A DNA stretch of 64,000 bases from Breviolum minutum Mf 1.05b.01 (taxonomy: Eukaryota; Sar; Dinophyceae; Suessiales; Symbiodiniaceae), in assembly GCA_000507305.1 (NCBI GenBank), contig DF239294.1:113974-177973 (forward strand), given 5' to 3'. The notes beneath the pieces are model-generated. The model was not told the origin of the DNA. It saw only the letters and a program-made list of their open reading frames with translations, and did not search any database. Positions 1 to 11,869 of this stretch are shown here, one piece after another (the stretch's first letter is position 1; every line of letters begins with the position of its first letter). Position numbers and translations under genes: made by a program.

Positions 1-123
1 TTCCCAAATGTAGGAACTTTGGTTTTTGGGCCTTGAAAAAGTGTGACCGACCGCGTTTTGGAAGGTTTGACGTGAACTCCAATTCCAAAAGCCTGCAGCT
101 GGAGTAGAAACTCTCTTCAGTAC

Positions 124-223
124 CACCCAAAGTTTAACAAGGAACCTGAAAATGATGGTTTCCAAAAGGAATCTCCTTTTCCAAAGGGGTATTTTCAGGT
201 TCCATGTTAAACTTCAGGGGTGT
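124..223. mobile_element. Hairpin element, family A
   Basis: The left arm (AGTTTAACA.GGAACCTGAAAAT) returns as its reverse complement (ATTTTCAGGTTCCATGTTAAACTT) about 60 bp later, so the whole unit can fold as one hairpin. Similar copies recur through the window, mostly in introns. No coding capacity. MITE-like or introner-like. Confidence 0.75.
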
Positions 224-284
224 ATCCAGCGCTTTACCTGGTTGTTTGACATTCCTGTGTGGACCTAATGACTTTGGGAAGCAG

Positions 285-338
285 GGGAAAGTTGAGAAAA
301 CGAGGGTGGTCACCCTGACAGCAGAGGATTTCAAATTT
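285..338 (+). CDS. Candidate exon, unknown protein
   Basis: After an AG acceptor the frame reads GKVEKTRVVTLTAEDFKF. Ending at a GA donor (339-340) leaves phase 0, which joins the next candidate exon at 549 in frame. Function not recognised. The open frame continues a few codons before the hairpin at 362, so the 3' edge is uncertain. Confidence 0.4.
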
Positions 339-361
339 GATTCATCTAAGGGGCCGCCTCC

Positions 362-492
362 CCCAATGCCCACGTTTTCTCCCAGGGAAATAAGGCCCTA
401 ATAAGATAAGGCCTCGTTAAAGGAACGATCATGGTTCGATATTCATAACCCCTTATAATACCGCCGGCCATTGCCTCGGGGGTGGAAATGTG
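362..492. mobile_element. Hairpin element, family E
   Basis: Arms contain AATAAGGCCCTAATAAG and, inverted, CCTTATAATACCG, framed by C-rich and G-rich ends. It resembles copies near 9366, 13180, 34380, 50282 and 51508. Non-coding. This copy is the most diverged. Confidence 0.5.
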
Positions 493-548
493 GGTCTCAT
501 TGGGAGAAAAATTACCTTCATTAATTCAGCTTCCAGCCGAGCCCTTAG

Positions 549-660
549 GCCATGATCAGCCACTTCGGAACAGCGGAAACGACGCCGGCAACGGAGACCA
601 CAACGCTCCAGCGTTTGTTGCTGGAGATTGTGACGGTGAAAGATGGAAAAGCCGAGGCGG
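549..660 (+). CDS. Candidate exon, unknown protein
   Basis: An AG|G acceptor is followed by an open frame beginning AMISHFGTAETTPATETT and continuing LQRLLLEIVTVKDGKAEAG to a GT donor at 661. It is GC-richer than its flanks and has ordinary protein composition, Thr-rich at the start. It is in phase with the exon at 285-338. An ATG at 552 could also be a start. Family not recognised. Confidence 0.5.
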
Positions 661-1761
661 GTTGGGCCTAAAAATTCGCTTTCCCCCTCAAAAAATAGGG
701 GGTGAGGTTTGGTTACATGTATTTTGTGGTGAAACTTCCTGACTCTCTTCTGAAAAATCGGAACCTTTCCCGATTTTTGGAGGTAATTTTCGTGCAGGTT
801 TGTGTTAGACATCACTTCTTGGGCCAAAAATCATCCACCGTTGGCAGTTTGCAGTATTTTCCCATCGACCTTTGGGCCTTGCCATCGACCTTTGGGCCGG
901 TGGCCACCCCCCCAACTACCAGCATGAAACATGTTTCTTTGGCGGGGGGGGGAATCCCAAGCTAAGCATCCTGGGGCTGCAGAGGATGGTCTTGGATGTT
1001 ACCAGCTCAGGTGCTGACAGATGGTCTCACCCACAGCGAAGAGCATCAGGTTCCGACTTTCATAGGGCTATACTCTATAGGGCTTCCGGCGAGTTAGGGT
1101 GATACTGAGGGCCATGAGGGTGATACTTATTGAGATCAGATGATTTATTGATCGATCTTTTTGGTGGTTTCAAAGATTTTGATTTCTTACACCTCCATTT
1201 TTTTTTTAACGCTGGGTTGAAGAACCACCAAGAACCGTTTGCAAGACAAAAACATCCTGCTAATCCTAACATCCAGCAATAGAGGGGTTACTTGTGTGTA
1301 TCGTGGCTGGAATATGAACCGGGGATTGATGAAACCGGAAGAATCATGGGATAAAAGATGATACAAGGGATATCCTCCCGAAAATTAACCTGCCCCCTGA
1401 AAAGGGACCATGTCAAAGGGACATTTCATCTTCCAACCATCGAATTTTCAGGGGATATGTTCGTTTTCAGGAGGGTAAACCATTTTATCAACTGGCAGCG
1501 AACAGGATTGCAGCTATCAACAATATGAAGGTGTCACATGCACTCTGGTAAACTGGCAATGGAATATCGGGGTCCACCATAATCACCTTGTTACACGAGA
1601 AAATCAACCCTAAAAATTGACAGGTATTGTCAGTATTGTCCCTTGGTGATGCAGGCTTTCTCCAATTGTTTAGGGTTGTTTCACGTGATTATGGGAAACC
1701 CCGAATATCCCAACATTTGCAAAGATTTTTTTTAAACTGAAAATGAGAGCTTTTGAGCCAG
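661..1761. other. Non-coding stretch with short repeats
   Basis: Contains a small inverted repeat (AAAAATCGG / CCGATTTTT, 752-777), a tandem duplication of a 19-bp unit (CCATCGACCTTTGGGCC, 862-900), a hairpin at 1375-1485 and a repeat at 1535-1700 shared with 60 kb. A coding-like patch at 965-1090 is open in two frames and could not be assigned. Confidence 0.5.
1617..1700. repeat. Dispersed repeat shared with 60.06 kb
   Basis: The run with GTCCCTTGGTGATGCAGG and then TTTAGGGTTGTTTCACGTGA recurs with small changes at 60062-60145. A second shared piece (GCACTCTGGTAAACT...GCAATGGAATATC) lies on its left here, near 1540, but on the right of the 60-kb copy. Confidence 0.6.
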
Positions 1762-1909
1762 CTACTATGTGCTGACCCTTCGGCAGGAGCTTGCTGTGTG
1801 TGCAGGTCGCGGTGGTAGGGAGAAGGCCAAAAGAGAGGAGACTTTTCCCATCGAATTGATTCAGAAGGCGACGGGTCACCGGGCCGTTGGGGGAAGTCAT
1901 TTCGGCGCC
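1762..1909 (+). CDS. Candidate exon, unknown protein
   Basis: After CCAG the frame reads YYVLTLRQELAVCAGRGG, then REKAKREETFPIELIQKATG, and stays open to a TGA at 1910. Charged, soluble composition. A GT donor at 1886 in phase 0 is an alternative end. The minus strand is open over the same bases, but the plus frame looks more like protein. No family recognised. Confidence 0.5.
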
Positions 1910-3129
1910 TGAACAAATCACCAGATTCAAAAATCAGCCGAAGGAGTCGGATGAATGCTACATCTAATGCCAATGCTCATCCATGCCTCGAGGCTTATTC
2001 TTGCCCCTTTCCCTGAATAATAATTATGGTGAGACGGCCAAAATCTGTACACTGCATCCTAAAGCTCACTCACCGAAATGCTTGTCAATTTGAGATGCTA
2101 CTTGACTGACAGAAGACCCAAACCCGAATGAACCACCGGTGTTTTCCAGGGGTCACACTAACTGCTTGTGATGGCACTGCCTGTGTGGGCCATATTAGCT
2201 CATTCTATTTCATCCTGACTTGAATGTTCGACCAAACCGAGATGCTTGTACTCAAGAATCGAAAATCCCATAGCATCCATGGGACTGGTATATTAGGGTA
2301 TATTTTCCTACTGAAATATTAGATATGGTGTCCGTTAAAAAACCCCTAATTGAAATTTATGATCAAAGTTCACTTATTCATGTTGCATAATGAATTTTCC
2401 TTTTCGTCAAAAGGCGGAGTCCTGTATATATGCAGTGAAATTCTCTCCCCCATAGGCAGCGCTAGTTTTGCGCTAGTCTGGCGCTAGACTTTCTGCATCA
2501 TGTATGCTAATGCAATGAGTAAAGTTCATGTCAAGGTTATCAAATAGTCGATGTGGTTCTGCAGCCCTTTCATGTCGGCAGTACATGAACATCAACATTT
2601 TGGAAAATAGCAACGAAAAAAAAACGCTTCACTCGCGCTAGTTTCGCGCTAGATCCGCACTAGATGCACTGAGCACATTCCACGCGTACCAATTCAACAG
2701 AAAGATTGCAAGATATGAAAGGCAGCTTGCAAACAAGCGGAAAATGCTGCAAGAAAACGTGGCAAGATAAATTTGCTAAAAGAAAATGATACAGACAGTA
2801 GCAGTTCCTCGTCAACGTCGAGCCACTGAATGTGCCTCGCGCTAGATACCCTTGCAAGAAAATGAATCTTTTGCTGATGGAATGTGTATTCGGGCAGGAA
2901 CCTCCAAATGAAAGCGGGAAGAAGCGGAGCCCCATGCAAACAAAATGTAAACAAAAATATATATTATATATACCTATATTTACCTATATCAAAAATTTCT
3001 CGCAAAAAATCAACCATTCAATTAAAGTAACTCCCATGAATAGGTAGAACTACACCATAATTAAGTAAATCAACCCCAAAATCTCATATAAACCTATAGG
3101 TAGAACTATACACCAATCCCCAATCCCCA
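1910..3129. other. Non-coding stretch with GCGCTAG cluster
   Basis: No convincing exon. Holds part of a family B repeat near 2268-2310, the GCGCTAG motif cluster described separately, and AT-rich sequence near 2950-3050. Confidence 0.5.
2458..2842. repeat. Cluster of GCGCTAG motifs
   Basis: GCGCTAG or a close variant occurs about seven times in under 400 bp: three near 2458-2490, two to three near 2634-2662 (one as GCACTAG) and one near 2837. Spacing is irregular, so this is not a plain tandem repeat. No function assigned. Confidence 0.6.
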
Positions 3130-3240
3130 TTGGATCCCCATGGTTTCTCGCACGTCCACAAGGCCTTGGCCTTGGACATAGCAGCAGCAACTTCATCCAG
3201 GAGATTGGATAAGATTCGAATTTTGAACAGCAACTTGGCA
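3130..3240 (+). CDS. Candidate exon, unknown protein
   Basis: The frame reads LDPHGFSHVHKALALDIAAA and then TSSRRLDKIRILNSNLA up to a TGA at 3241. An AG|G acceptor at 3161-3162 would shorten it to start at ALALDIAAA. The composition suggests a helical soluble protein. Function not recognised. Confidence 0.45.
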
Positions 3241-5139
3241 TGAAAAAACCGGAAAAAAGGTCGTTAAAACTGTGTTTTGGTGGGTCCAACTGGGTTGCTT
3301 CCTTTTTTGTGGGCTGATGATGTGTTTTTTTTTTGGGGGGGTGGAGGTGTGAAATTGCTAAAAGGTTGAAAGATCTGATTGTTTGGGTGAAATCAGGGGT
3401 TAGTTGACAAAGAACAGATTGGATTTGAAAGACATGGGGTTGGGAGTTGTGGACACTCATTGTCGATTTGTATCTGTACATTCGTATCTATTGTAGTTGT
3501 ATGAAAGAGCAAGACAACCCCGAAGAAGAACCACAGAGATACAAGGAGATGACTCCCCTGAAAACTAACATAACATTGGAAAATCCTCATTTTCAATAGG
3601 AAATACATCTTCAAATGGTGGTTGTTCCACTGTCATGTTAGATTTTCCTGGAAGGTAAATGAAAGAATCCTAAAGCCAGTCATATGCAAAAAATATACGA
3701 AGGAACTCCAAAGACGGTCGACCCAACCTTTGCAGCTGTCGCTAGTCGCTACTGAATTCCTGAATAACATCCACATTTCCACAATAAAATAGATGTAGAA
3801 ATTGTAGATTTTATTAGGCCCTCCCAGAAAATGACCTTTGGAGAAGTGACATATGTGACATATATCCATTTTCGTCTCAGCAAAAATGGAGCCAAAAACT
3901 CTAACTTCCCCAAGTCATCCATGGGTTTTTGACCCTTGAGGTATTGCAGGAGTACCTGAAGAACTACTGGATACCGAGCTTCCGGTTTCGTGGCACAAAT
4001 TTGCTGTGTTTTTTTCCTAGTTGTATGGTGTGAACCTAGGTGAGCGATGAAACAAATCTGGTTGTTTAGGGTATATAGGGGATGACAAACTACTCGGATT
4101 ATATTTGTTTCCTTTAGATGAAGATGTTGAGCCATTTTGATGCACTTTTTTGGATAGCTTGTACATATTATTCATGTTTTTTTCAACTGATGGAAGATTG
4201 GTGGTTTGGGGCCCGGTGGTATCTGAGACTATGATTTCTGGTCTTTAAGACTGACTCTTTCAAACATTGACCACGCCCCAGGTATTCTTTATTTGCCAAA
4301 ACTATCCAAAACTAAAATAGCTTTCTTCAACCCAACATTTTTTCATTTTGGCAGAAACCTTGAAGAACAACATATTGCTACTTAGCCTAAGTAGGAACTT
4401 TCGCTGCTTTTATTTCCAACAGATGATAGGGACTTTTGGCTGACACGGCTGTTTCTTTCAAAGCTTGGCTTTTTCCATTAACCTGGCGGAGACGGACAGT
4501 TCTTTAAATCGATTTTGTAACTCCTCCCCCCACCCCCCATTCTAGAACATTTCATTTTTTTTTTGGTGGACCAAAAAAATCCATGAATTTGTTGTTCCTT
4601 GATTGGAAAAAAACACAAGTCTTTTCGAGTTACGAAATTTATGGCGCTTGAACTATAACCCATAGGATCCAGGTATGGTATATTTACCTACATTTACCAT
4701 AAATTTGAACTAAATGTAAGTGAATATACCAGTCCCATGGATCCTATGGGTAACTCCAACTATATAATCATCCGAAACAAACTTCCGAAAACCATCACGA
4801 GCTTCCGCAGGTTTCGTTGGACCTTGGGGGGATCATAGGATTCGACTCATGTGAAACATCCTGAGATTCTGAAGGACACAGCAGCTGTATTTATTTGTGG
4901 ATTCAAAAACCAGCCTAAAGTGGTAAAAACCGTCATTTTTTGGGAAAGAGTTTGACAGGTGTGTTTTTTTGGTTAATTTTGGTTTTTTAGTTTAGTATAG
5001 TTTGTTGGTGATTTCTGTTCTAGGTAAGTTACTTAAATAGTGTTCATAGCGAGTCACCCATGTCTTTTTGTATATATCCTTTTTTCTAGGTCCCGCAGGC
5101 TTTGACTTCTTTTTGACCCCCATTTCACCCCCTTTCCTT
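3241..5139. other. Non-coding stretch with hairpin elements
   Basis: Carries a family H hairpin (about 3553-3655), a family G fragment (about 4020-4095), a family B hairpin (4658-4752) and T-rich tracts. Short open frames here fall inside these repeats. No exon could be supported. Confidence 0.5.
4658..4752. mobile_element. Hairpin element, family B
   Basis: ACCCATAGGATCCAGG and TATATTTACCTACATTTACC on the left are answered by the inverted right arm ending ATGGATCCTATGGGT. Family B is the most uniform family in the window. Confidence 0.75.
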
Positions 5140-5236
5140 CCTTCCCGGGAAATTCGAGGATCCCTTGCCACCCGAACGGCAGCAACGATATGCTGCGGTG
5201 GACAGGGCGTTGCGATGCACCTTTGCTCTGGCCAGC
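5140..5236 (+). CDS. Candidate exon, unknown protein
   Basis: The frame reads GKFEDPLPPERQQRYAAV and then DRALRCTFALAS, ending at a consensus GTGAGT donor (5237) in phase 0. A second in-frame GT donor lies at 5246. The acceptor is not clear because upstream sequence is pyrimidine-rich. Function not recognised. Confidence 0.5.
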
Positions 5237-5620
5237 GTGAGTCAGGTGGGTCCATCCAACCCTCCATACCCGACCACTGGACGTTTCAAACCTCAGCTGA
5301 GACACATAGATAGGGTTATGATAGGGTTATAGCCCTTCATATTAGGGAGCCTAATAAGCCTGTCTAGTGTAGTAGCAGCTGGAACAAAAAGGGGAGGTTG
5401 AGAATTTTTGTTGGGAGATTTTTTTCAACTGATCTGAAAGAATTTTGAGGTTTGTTTCTGCCTTAGAAGTTGCGGTTTTGGTTCAGAAGATGTTGGACCA
5501 CCAAAATGAACAACTAGTCAACCTGAAGATCGCAAGAAGATTGGACACACATTAAGACCAAACACACAACAACATCACAACCACACACCCAGAAAAAAGA
5601 GGCGGCCACTGGGAGTTTAG

Positions 5621-5770
5621 GAGACTGGCAGCACCAGAAGCTGCTTCGTATAGTTGGAAGTGCGACCAGGTCATCTCCAAAGATCTTATGGACATGATGC
5701 CAGAGATTTGCAGCGCTCTGGCGGAGGCCTTGGACGCGTTTTGCCGATTTGCGATTTGTGGACACGATTG
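5621..5770 (+). CDS. Candidate exon, unknown helical protein
   Basis: After TTTAG|G the frame reads RLAAPEAASYSWKCDQVISK, then DLMDMMPEICSALAEALDAF and CRFAICGHD before TGA. The Met/Ala/Leu-rich stretch looks alpha-helical. The donor is unresolved. Other frames are open over part of it but read less like protein. Confidence 0.5.
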
Positions 5771-7306
5771 AAACCCGCAGACAGTAGTGTGTTGCAACGG
5801 GGTGCCACACACTTCATCAAAGACAATGTACACATGTATATAGATTATATACATGTTTTTACATTTTATATAGACAGTAGATGAATCAAGATGTTCTCAC
5901 TACAGCATTCATGTATGGTATGTTTAGCTACATTTATCATCAAAATCAAGCAAGTGTAGGCACTATACCAGTCCCATGCTTTTTTTTATCATGGGAATCG
6001 GATTTCTTCATAGCGAAAAAAGTCACCATGCTTCAGAAGAGCCCGTGTTTTCTGGGGCCAAAATCGCAACTAGGGCCCCTTGTATTCATCAAAAAAAGGG
6101 TCATTCAAACTTGAGGCATTTTCTCTTTCACATCAAAAAAAATCTTGACCCCGTATGCTTTGGGTGACTTTCCAAAAATTGGTTCATAGTCCCCAAAAAA
6201 AGGATTGTTCCAATTCAACCAACATATTTTTGTGTAATATCACTTGAAGCCCACGTTTTTTGAGGCCGGGTGTTTTTGTTACTAAAGGTGTTCTCCCCTT
6301 ATGATCCAACTTTTTGAGGTCTTGAAGATGCCGTTAACGTGGATTTCTTTTTTCGTGCTAATCGTTGGCGGTGGCTGTTCTTTTAGGTAAGTTGGCATCA
6401 TCAAGTACAACACACTTTTCCATGGATTGCGCAAGGGATATGATAAGATCACTGCCAAAGGTGGGGAAGACCGCTAAACAAATACCTTTGTAAAAACGCT
6501 TGCAAACCACGATCAGAAATCCTTGTCAAGGGTAGATTTCAAAATTGAATTGCGACAGAAAACCACTGTTATAGTTGATTTACGTGGAAGGGATCATACT
6601 ACCCTCAATTTCGGGGATCATTTATCATGACAGCTCATATTGGGAATCGAACGGTAGAGTTTTTGGACAGATGTCTTTTTTTAGTGGCTCAAATAGCAAA
6701 TAAAAGTTGCTCAAAAGCAAATAAAAGTTGGATGATGCAAATAGAGTGGAATGATCTTCGTACTAGAAATGACTAACTAGAGGAAATTGACGAAAGCTCA
6801 AATTTCTACGTATTCTAATCCAAATTAGAGTACTGCAGTGTTTTTTTTCGGAGCCACACCGCAATCAACTACCCTCCAAACAACCTCCAAGTTACACAAA
6901 TCCCGTAGATTTTTCCAAATGAAATGCCGACAGATATGGGATTTTCCATCTGACACGGTAGAACACCTGGAGATTGAACACCTGACAAAAACAACGACCA
7001 AACTTGTTTAAATGCTAGAGTTACATAAATACATAGACATCAGTCCACTATGTTGTCATTATTCTCCAGAAAGTAACAAGGACAAGGGTCCAGAGGACAA
7101 TCTGTTCATGTTTCCCTGCTTCTTCATGCCATGAAACAAATGCTTCCTATGTAAGTCTTTGCACATGTTTTTCAAATACACAACAAACGAATATAGGGGA
7201 AGTGTAGACAGACACATACACATGCAACAAGGTTGCTTCTAATTCCTGCGCTGAATGCTGCGTAGAGTCCGTAAGGACGGTGACATGCGTCTATATACCT
7301 GACAGC
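5771..7306. other. AT-rich stretch without recognised genes
   Basis: Includes a partial family B repeat (about 5905-5975). No reading frame with convincing protein composition was seen on either strand. Confidence 0.5.
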
Positions 7307-7782
7307 CTATGCGTCTGAGTCAGCTTGGGAATCTTCGGTAATTATTGTGCAAGCGTCGCTTGAGCTTTGCACTGGTTGAGCATCACTTTGGATGGACAAG
7401 TATGGAAGCCCCAATTGGTGGAGACATGGTGCGGGCTTAGGTGCCTTGAACAAGCAAGCAGTAGGTGTCGCTGCTCCCATGAAGAGACTTTGCGATACAG
7501 CTTGGCGCAGTTGCATGACTCCCTTTGAAGCTTCAGATCTTCCTTGAGAGTTGCGTCTACGTGGATTGTTCCCACAAATCCATTTGTGTCACACTTGTTG
7601 GCTTCGACCGTTGCTTCATTTTGCACGTGCCAGTCATGGCACCTGGCCAGGATACGACGCGCCGACGCGTCCGCTTGTCTTTTGCAAATTGCATGAAGCT
7701 GACAGATGAGGACGGCCGAGATGAAGGGGTTGTGGAAGTTGAGCTCGGGGGTCCAACTTGCGGACATATAAATTAGTCTCAC
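7307..7782 (-). pseudogene. Minus-strand coding remnant with frame change
   Basis: Reading from 7782 downward, one minus frame gives plausible protein (QLHAICKRQADASARRIL, WHVQNEATVEANKCDTNG, VDATLKEDLKLQRES). Near 7515 the better frame switches to one reading RQAVSQSLFMGAATPTACLF and ending QADSDA at a stop at 7307. One indel would join them. GC content is higher than in the flanks. No family recognised. Nearly all other exons are on the plus strand, so this may be a separate gene or a decayed insertion. Confidence 0.4.
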
Positions 7783-8039
7783 TTTTGTGTACTACCCAGT
7801 GTTTCCTTTTGATGTTTGGATGATGGTCGAAATCCGCCCTGCGCAGCTGCAGCTACATCTACAGATTGGCAAGATATTTTTCAGCCTTCTGCCTTTTTTT
7901 TCACCGGAGCACCTGAAGAGGTGGTGATGCTTCCTTGATACAGTAAGGGAAGTTCAGGAGTAGTTTAGTTTAGCAAGGTTTGTTTCAGCCCCAAAAGAGG
8001 TTCTTCATCTTCTCTTGAAAAAAAAACTGGACTTTTTAG

Positions 8040-8160
8040 GCCGTGTGCCTTCTGGCGCAAGCGTTGCCCAGTGGATTGACGGAGCTTTTGCGTATGGATT
8101 TACGTTCTTGCCATCGCTTGTCCAACGTGGCTCGGGATGGTTGTGGGGTCGAGTTGGCAA
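8040..8160 (+). CDS. LRR exon
   Basis: TTTTTAG|G leads into AVCLLAQALPSGLTELLRMD and then LRSCHRLSNVARDGCGVELA. The L-x-x-L-x-M-D-L-R-x-C-H-R-L pattern is a cysteine-type LRR core. A GT donor at 8161 leaves phase 1, compatible with the exon at 10357. Other open frames over this stretch lack the LRR pattern. Confidence 0.6.
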
Positions 8161-9365
8161 GTTTTATATATACCCTGACAAAGTGCCATCGACTCGAAAT
8201 TTTCAGGCCACTTACGACCTTCAAGGTTGTTTGCATGATAAACGCAAAAATTATGCCAAGTATCCCCTCCCCAATTCTTTTATGAGGGAGCTTAGGTTCG
8301 GTAATCAAAATTTTGGGCACAAATTTTTAACCTTGGATTCTGTTTGGAAAATGGTCATTTTACTAATATTGGTTGGTTTGTGGCGAATTGGGGAGTTGTC
8401 ATATTATAAGGGTCATTTTTGGTCAGAATATTTATTAATAAATTCGTTTATATACATATATGTTTTTTCGTTCTCACATTTGATTTCATGGACCGGCTCA
8501 TTTTATATCGCCAAAAACACATTATAAAATGCGACAATTTGTTGGACATGACAATTCTCAGAATGGTACCTTATGAAATGAAACCTTGTCATATCACCAG
8601 GAACAGAAATAAAATCTAAGTGGGGGCCTGGGTTCGATAAATAGGATGGTTTTTACAACTGTGCATTGTCAGACCTAATGGATTAATTTTCTTTTCCAGT
8701 TCATCAATGTAGAACTGTCAGTTTACAAACACGTTTGCCATTCTACATATAAGTTTTTTTCCAAATTCCTCATTTTATAAAACATATTCATTCTTCATTT
8801 TTGATGATTCCAAAAAAAAACAGTGCTTGAAAGATCATGTTTCATTCCAGGTCCCAACTCCTACATGAATTGCAAGTGGGATGCCCAAGTGATATAACCT
8901 TAATCTGGACTGATGTTCTCAGAAGAAAATCAAACCAGTTCTTCTCGAGGCATCCTTGTTGGAGCTGGCCAAAACAGTAAGGAGGACAAAACATTTGCGA
9001 TTCTTGGCATCAACGTGGAGCTGCTGTTAAAGAACGTTTCTGTCAAAGGCTGCTTTTGTTCTTGGAAAAGGCATAGAGTCAGCCCTTGTTGGCAGTATAA
9101 TGATAGTATATATAGTATATTTTTTTTGCTATACCACCTTTTTTATATAGACACAAAACATATGCCATGGTTTGGAGTTTATAAGCTATGAAGTCACTTA
9201 AAACCAGAACCAAAAACTTCCACGACAATGATCGTCTAGAATCTCGTCATATTGACAGGCGTTCGTCGATCATTGCGGTTTTCTTTGACTAGAAGAGTAG
9301 TTCGAAGTAGTGGAGATAGTGTGATGAATTTGGTCGTGGAGATGATTCTTCATGGGAACCTAAGG

Positions 9366-9490
9366 GAACCCCCCGCAGCGTCACTTCCCCCCAAGAAATA
9401 AAGACCTAAGAATGCCTTATTAAGGGACAATGGTGGTGAATAATCCCCTAGTATGGCCTTATTTCTTGCGGGGGTGGCATGTGGGAGGCA
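9366..9490. mobile_element. Hairpin element, family E
   Basis: Arms AAATAAAGACCTAAGAATGCC and the inverted TATGGCCTTATTTCTTG flank the loop. CCCCCC-type and GGGGG-type ends are typical of the family. Confidence 0.6.
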
Positions 9491-10136
9491 CCCTTAGATC
9501 CCACGAATTCCAGTCTCATTTCATGACAAGTTCACTGCGTGGCCCTTGTTGTAACCCAGGAGCTCTTTTCTTGGATTTTTACATGTGCCCTGGTCCGCAT
9601 TTTGAACAACAACGAAGCAGGGGTGGTGTGTAACTCCACTTCCAAGGATATATTTACGCATCTTACACCAAGAAAGAAAGGAGCCAAACAAGTCTTTCAT
9701 TTCCAGCACATTTTGGAATCAAATTATTTTTTTGGAACCACTTTTGTGCCAGGATTCCCAAAATCTAAGAATAGAAATTCCAAACATACATCAAATTTCT
9801 ATTTACGATGTGAAGCTCAGCACTTTATTGAATATTTGAACTTGGTTGTGTTGGAGCCTTGACAGTTTTTTTTTGAGATAGATTCATCCAACTCATCGAC
9901 TAGAAGTTGATGATTTTCATACTCATCATTTATTTTTGCAGCAACCCATTTTTTTCGACCACCACACTGGCCCGTTTGTTTCTCAAATATCTTGTAAAAG
10001 GTGGATGTTTTTTTTTTGGATTTTCGACCGACTCCGGAAAAAATTGGTCAAAGAATTTGGTTGCTGAAGTATTCTTATTGTAGTTGACTTGCAGATTTAT
10101 TTTCTGCAACTTCAAACCACTGTGCTGGATTAGCAA

Positions 10137-10250
10137 GACTGTTGATGGAAGAAATCCTGCACGACCTGGGATGTATTTTACCCTGTAAAAAACGGGATAG
10201 AATGCGATAGACTACTTATCAACTGGTGCAGGATTTCTTCCATCAACAGG
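10137..10250. mobile_element. Hairpin element, family C
   Basis: CTGTTGATGGAAGAAATCCT at the left is inverted as AGGATTTCTTCCATCAACAG at the right, with a nearly perfect stem. One of about twelve copies. Confidence 0.8.
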
Positions 10251-10356
10251 ATTAAGTATAATGATTGAATTATTGAAGCGTACTTACCAACTCTGCTTGG
10301 TGGCTATACTTCCTCCTGAAGCAAATGAACCGCCCCTGACTCTTTGATTCTTGCAG

Positions 10357-10422
10357 GAAACCTCAAGTTTGCTATGCACATCAATGTAGATCTCATGAAC
10401 TTCATAAGATTTCAGGACATTG
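10357..10422 (+). CDS. LRR-gene exon
   Basis: TTCTTGCAG|GA starts a frame reading NLKFAMHINVDLMNF then IRFQDIG. A GA donor at 10423-10424 gives phase 1 and joins the next exon in frame. GT donors at 10433 and 10436 are alternatives but break phase with the next exon. Confidence 0.5.
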
Positions 10423-10599
10423 GACAAAACCCGTTGTGGTAGACCGAATCTTAATCCTTTTTGGTTTTGAACCTCTCCACAAGGGTTTTTTGTTAAAAGG
10501 TAGCGATTTTTAGAGCTGAGAGTATCTAAACTTAGTTCAAAATAGGGAGCTACGGAGCTACCACTGAGTGCTTTCCTCATAACTTTTTTTCCTTAGCAG

Positions 10600-10671
10600 G
10601 TCCGACAAACAAGAAAGAAACGGCGAATGATGAGAAGTGGGACCACTTCTCTTATCGTCCTCTTCTTGGAA
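10600..10671 (+). CDS. LRR-gene exon
   Basis: CCTTAGCAG|GT leads into PTNKKETANDEKWDHFSY and RPLLG. GT at 10672-10673 leaves phase 1, which matches the LRR exon at 11870. A competing frame is Arg/Ser-rich and fits less well. Confidence 0.5.
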
Positions 10672-11719
10672 GTGACCCATGGATGTTTCTTTCATCATCT
10701 CATGTCAGCTCCTAAACAAACGGTCAAACAGTCAAAGCAACACATTGGTGCTTTGTGCTTTCGTTTTCATAGATCAAAACTTTGGGTCTTGTCCCAAAAA
10801 ATCAAATGCCAAAAGTGAAGAACCCACTGAGCACCCACACTGGCGCAGCTGCACGTGTGTCGTCCATGAGGTGCAACTGTGTCACAGACACAGGAGTTAT
10901 TGAAATTTGGAAAAGCAACTTGCTGGAACATTCCCGGATTTTTTGGTGGGGGCATTGCAAGCATTGGATTCAGATGATATGATACACGTATAAAATATTG
11001 GATGGGTGATACGGTATATAGAGTCATGAACTGCTTACACTTCATTCAGAATGGGTGATTTTTCCCTAAGGATACTGGTGCCACCTGTGCACTCTTTGAC
11101 TGATATATAGCCCACTAAAAGTTTAACTTTTAGCAGGGGACCTAAGGGTTGCCATGGATACGTTTGACACATTTTTTTTTGGTACGAACAAAATATGTCA
11201 CAACGAAGGCCCCGGGTTTTTGTGGCACAACGAGCTGGAACGGTTGAAGTAGAAAACATGTGGGCTCAGCTTGAGCAGTGCCCGCCCCCAAAACCCTGGT
11301 TGTTTAGGGCATTTTTGGGGGGATGACAAACTACCCAGTTATGTGGGGATTCTAATAAAACGGGGACTTCCAGCCATTTCAGTTGGAGGGTAGATTCTTG
11401 ATTCAACCAGGACAGGATTCCCATCAAAGCTAGCCGGTGGTTTCAAAGTTTTTTATTTTCACCCCGATTTTGTAGGGAAATGATCCAATTTGACTCCTGA
11501 AGTATCAAAGGTGACGCGAAAGAAACGTACTGCGGAACCTCCAATAAAACTGAAATCTACCAACACTTTCAACAAAAATACATTGGAACCTACCACCATT
11601 TCCTACCACGACATGCCTTAGGGGGGAAACTGTCATTCAAAGGAATGAACATTCTTACCGTTCGCAACGCCGAAAGGCAGGATTTGGATATGCTGAAAAC
11701 ATATTGAAAACATCATTGG

Positions 11720-11800
11720 AATCCTAAGCGGAATTAAGGGACAATGATGATCAATCATCCCTTATTAATCAGGTTATTTGGGGGGGTGTCAGTGGGGGGG
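11720..11800. mobile_element. Diverged hairpin, family E
   Basis: GGAATTAAGGGACAATGATG and the inverted CATCCCTTATTAATCAGG arms with a G-rich right end resemble family E. Confidence 0.45.
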
Positions 11801-11869
11801 ATACCTTTAAATTCCAATTGATGATTCTTTAAGTTGTATACATCATGATGTTGCTCCTTGTTTCTTCAG

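Larger units (their letters stand above)
8161..10356. other. Intron-like stretch of the LRR gene
   Basis: Mostly AT-rich. Contains a coding-like patch at 8938-9060 open in two frames (not assigned), a family E hairpin at 9366-9490 and a family C hairpin at 10137-10250. Confidence 0.5.

Noticed and set aside
965-1090. Coding-like patch
   Set aside because: Open in two plus frames with no clear acceptor or phase partner, so no exon was called.
8938-9060. Exon with EDKTFAILGINVELLLKN or LLELAKTVRRTKHLRFL
   Set aside because: Two frames look equally good, and neither fits the phase between the exons at 8160 and 10357.
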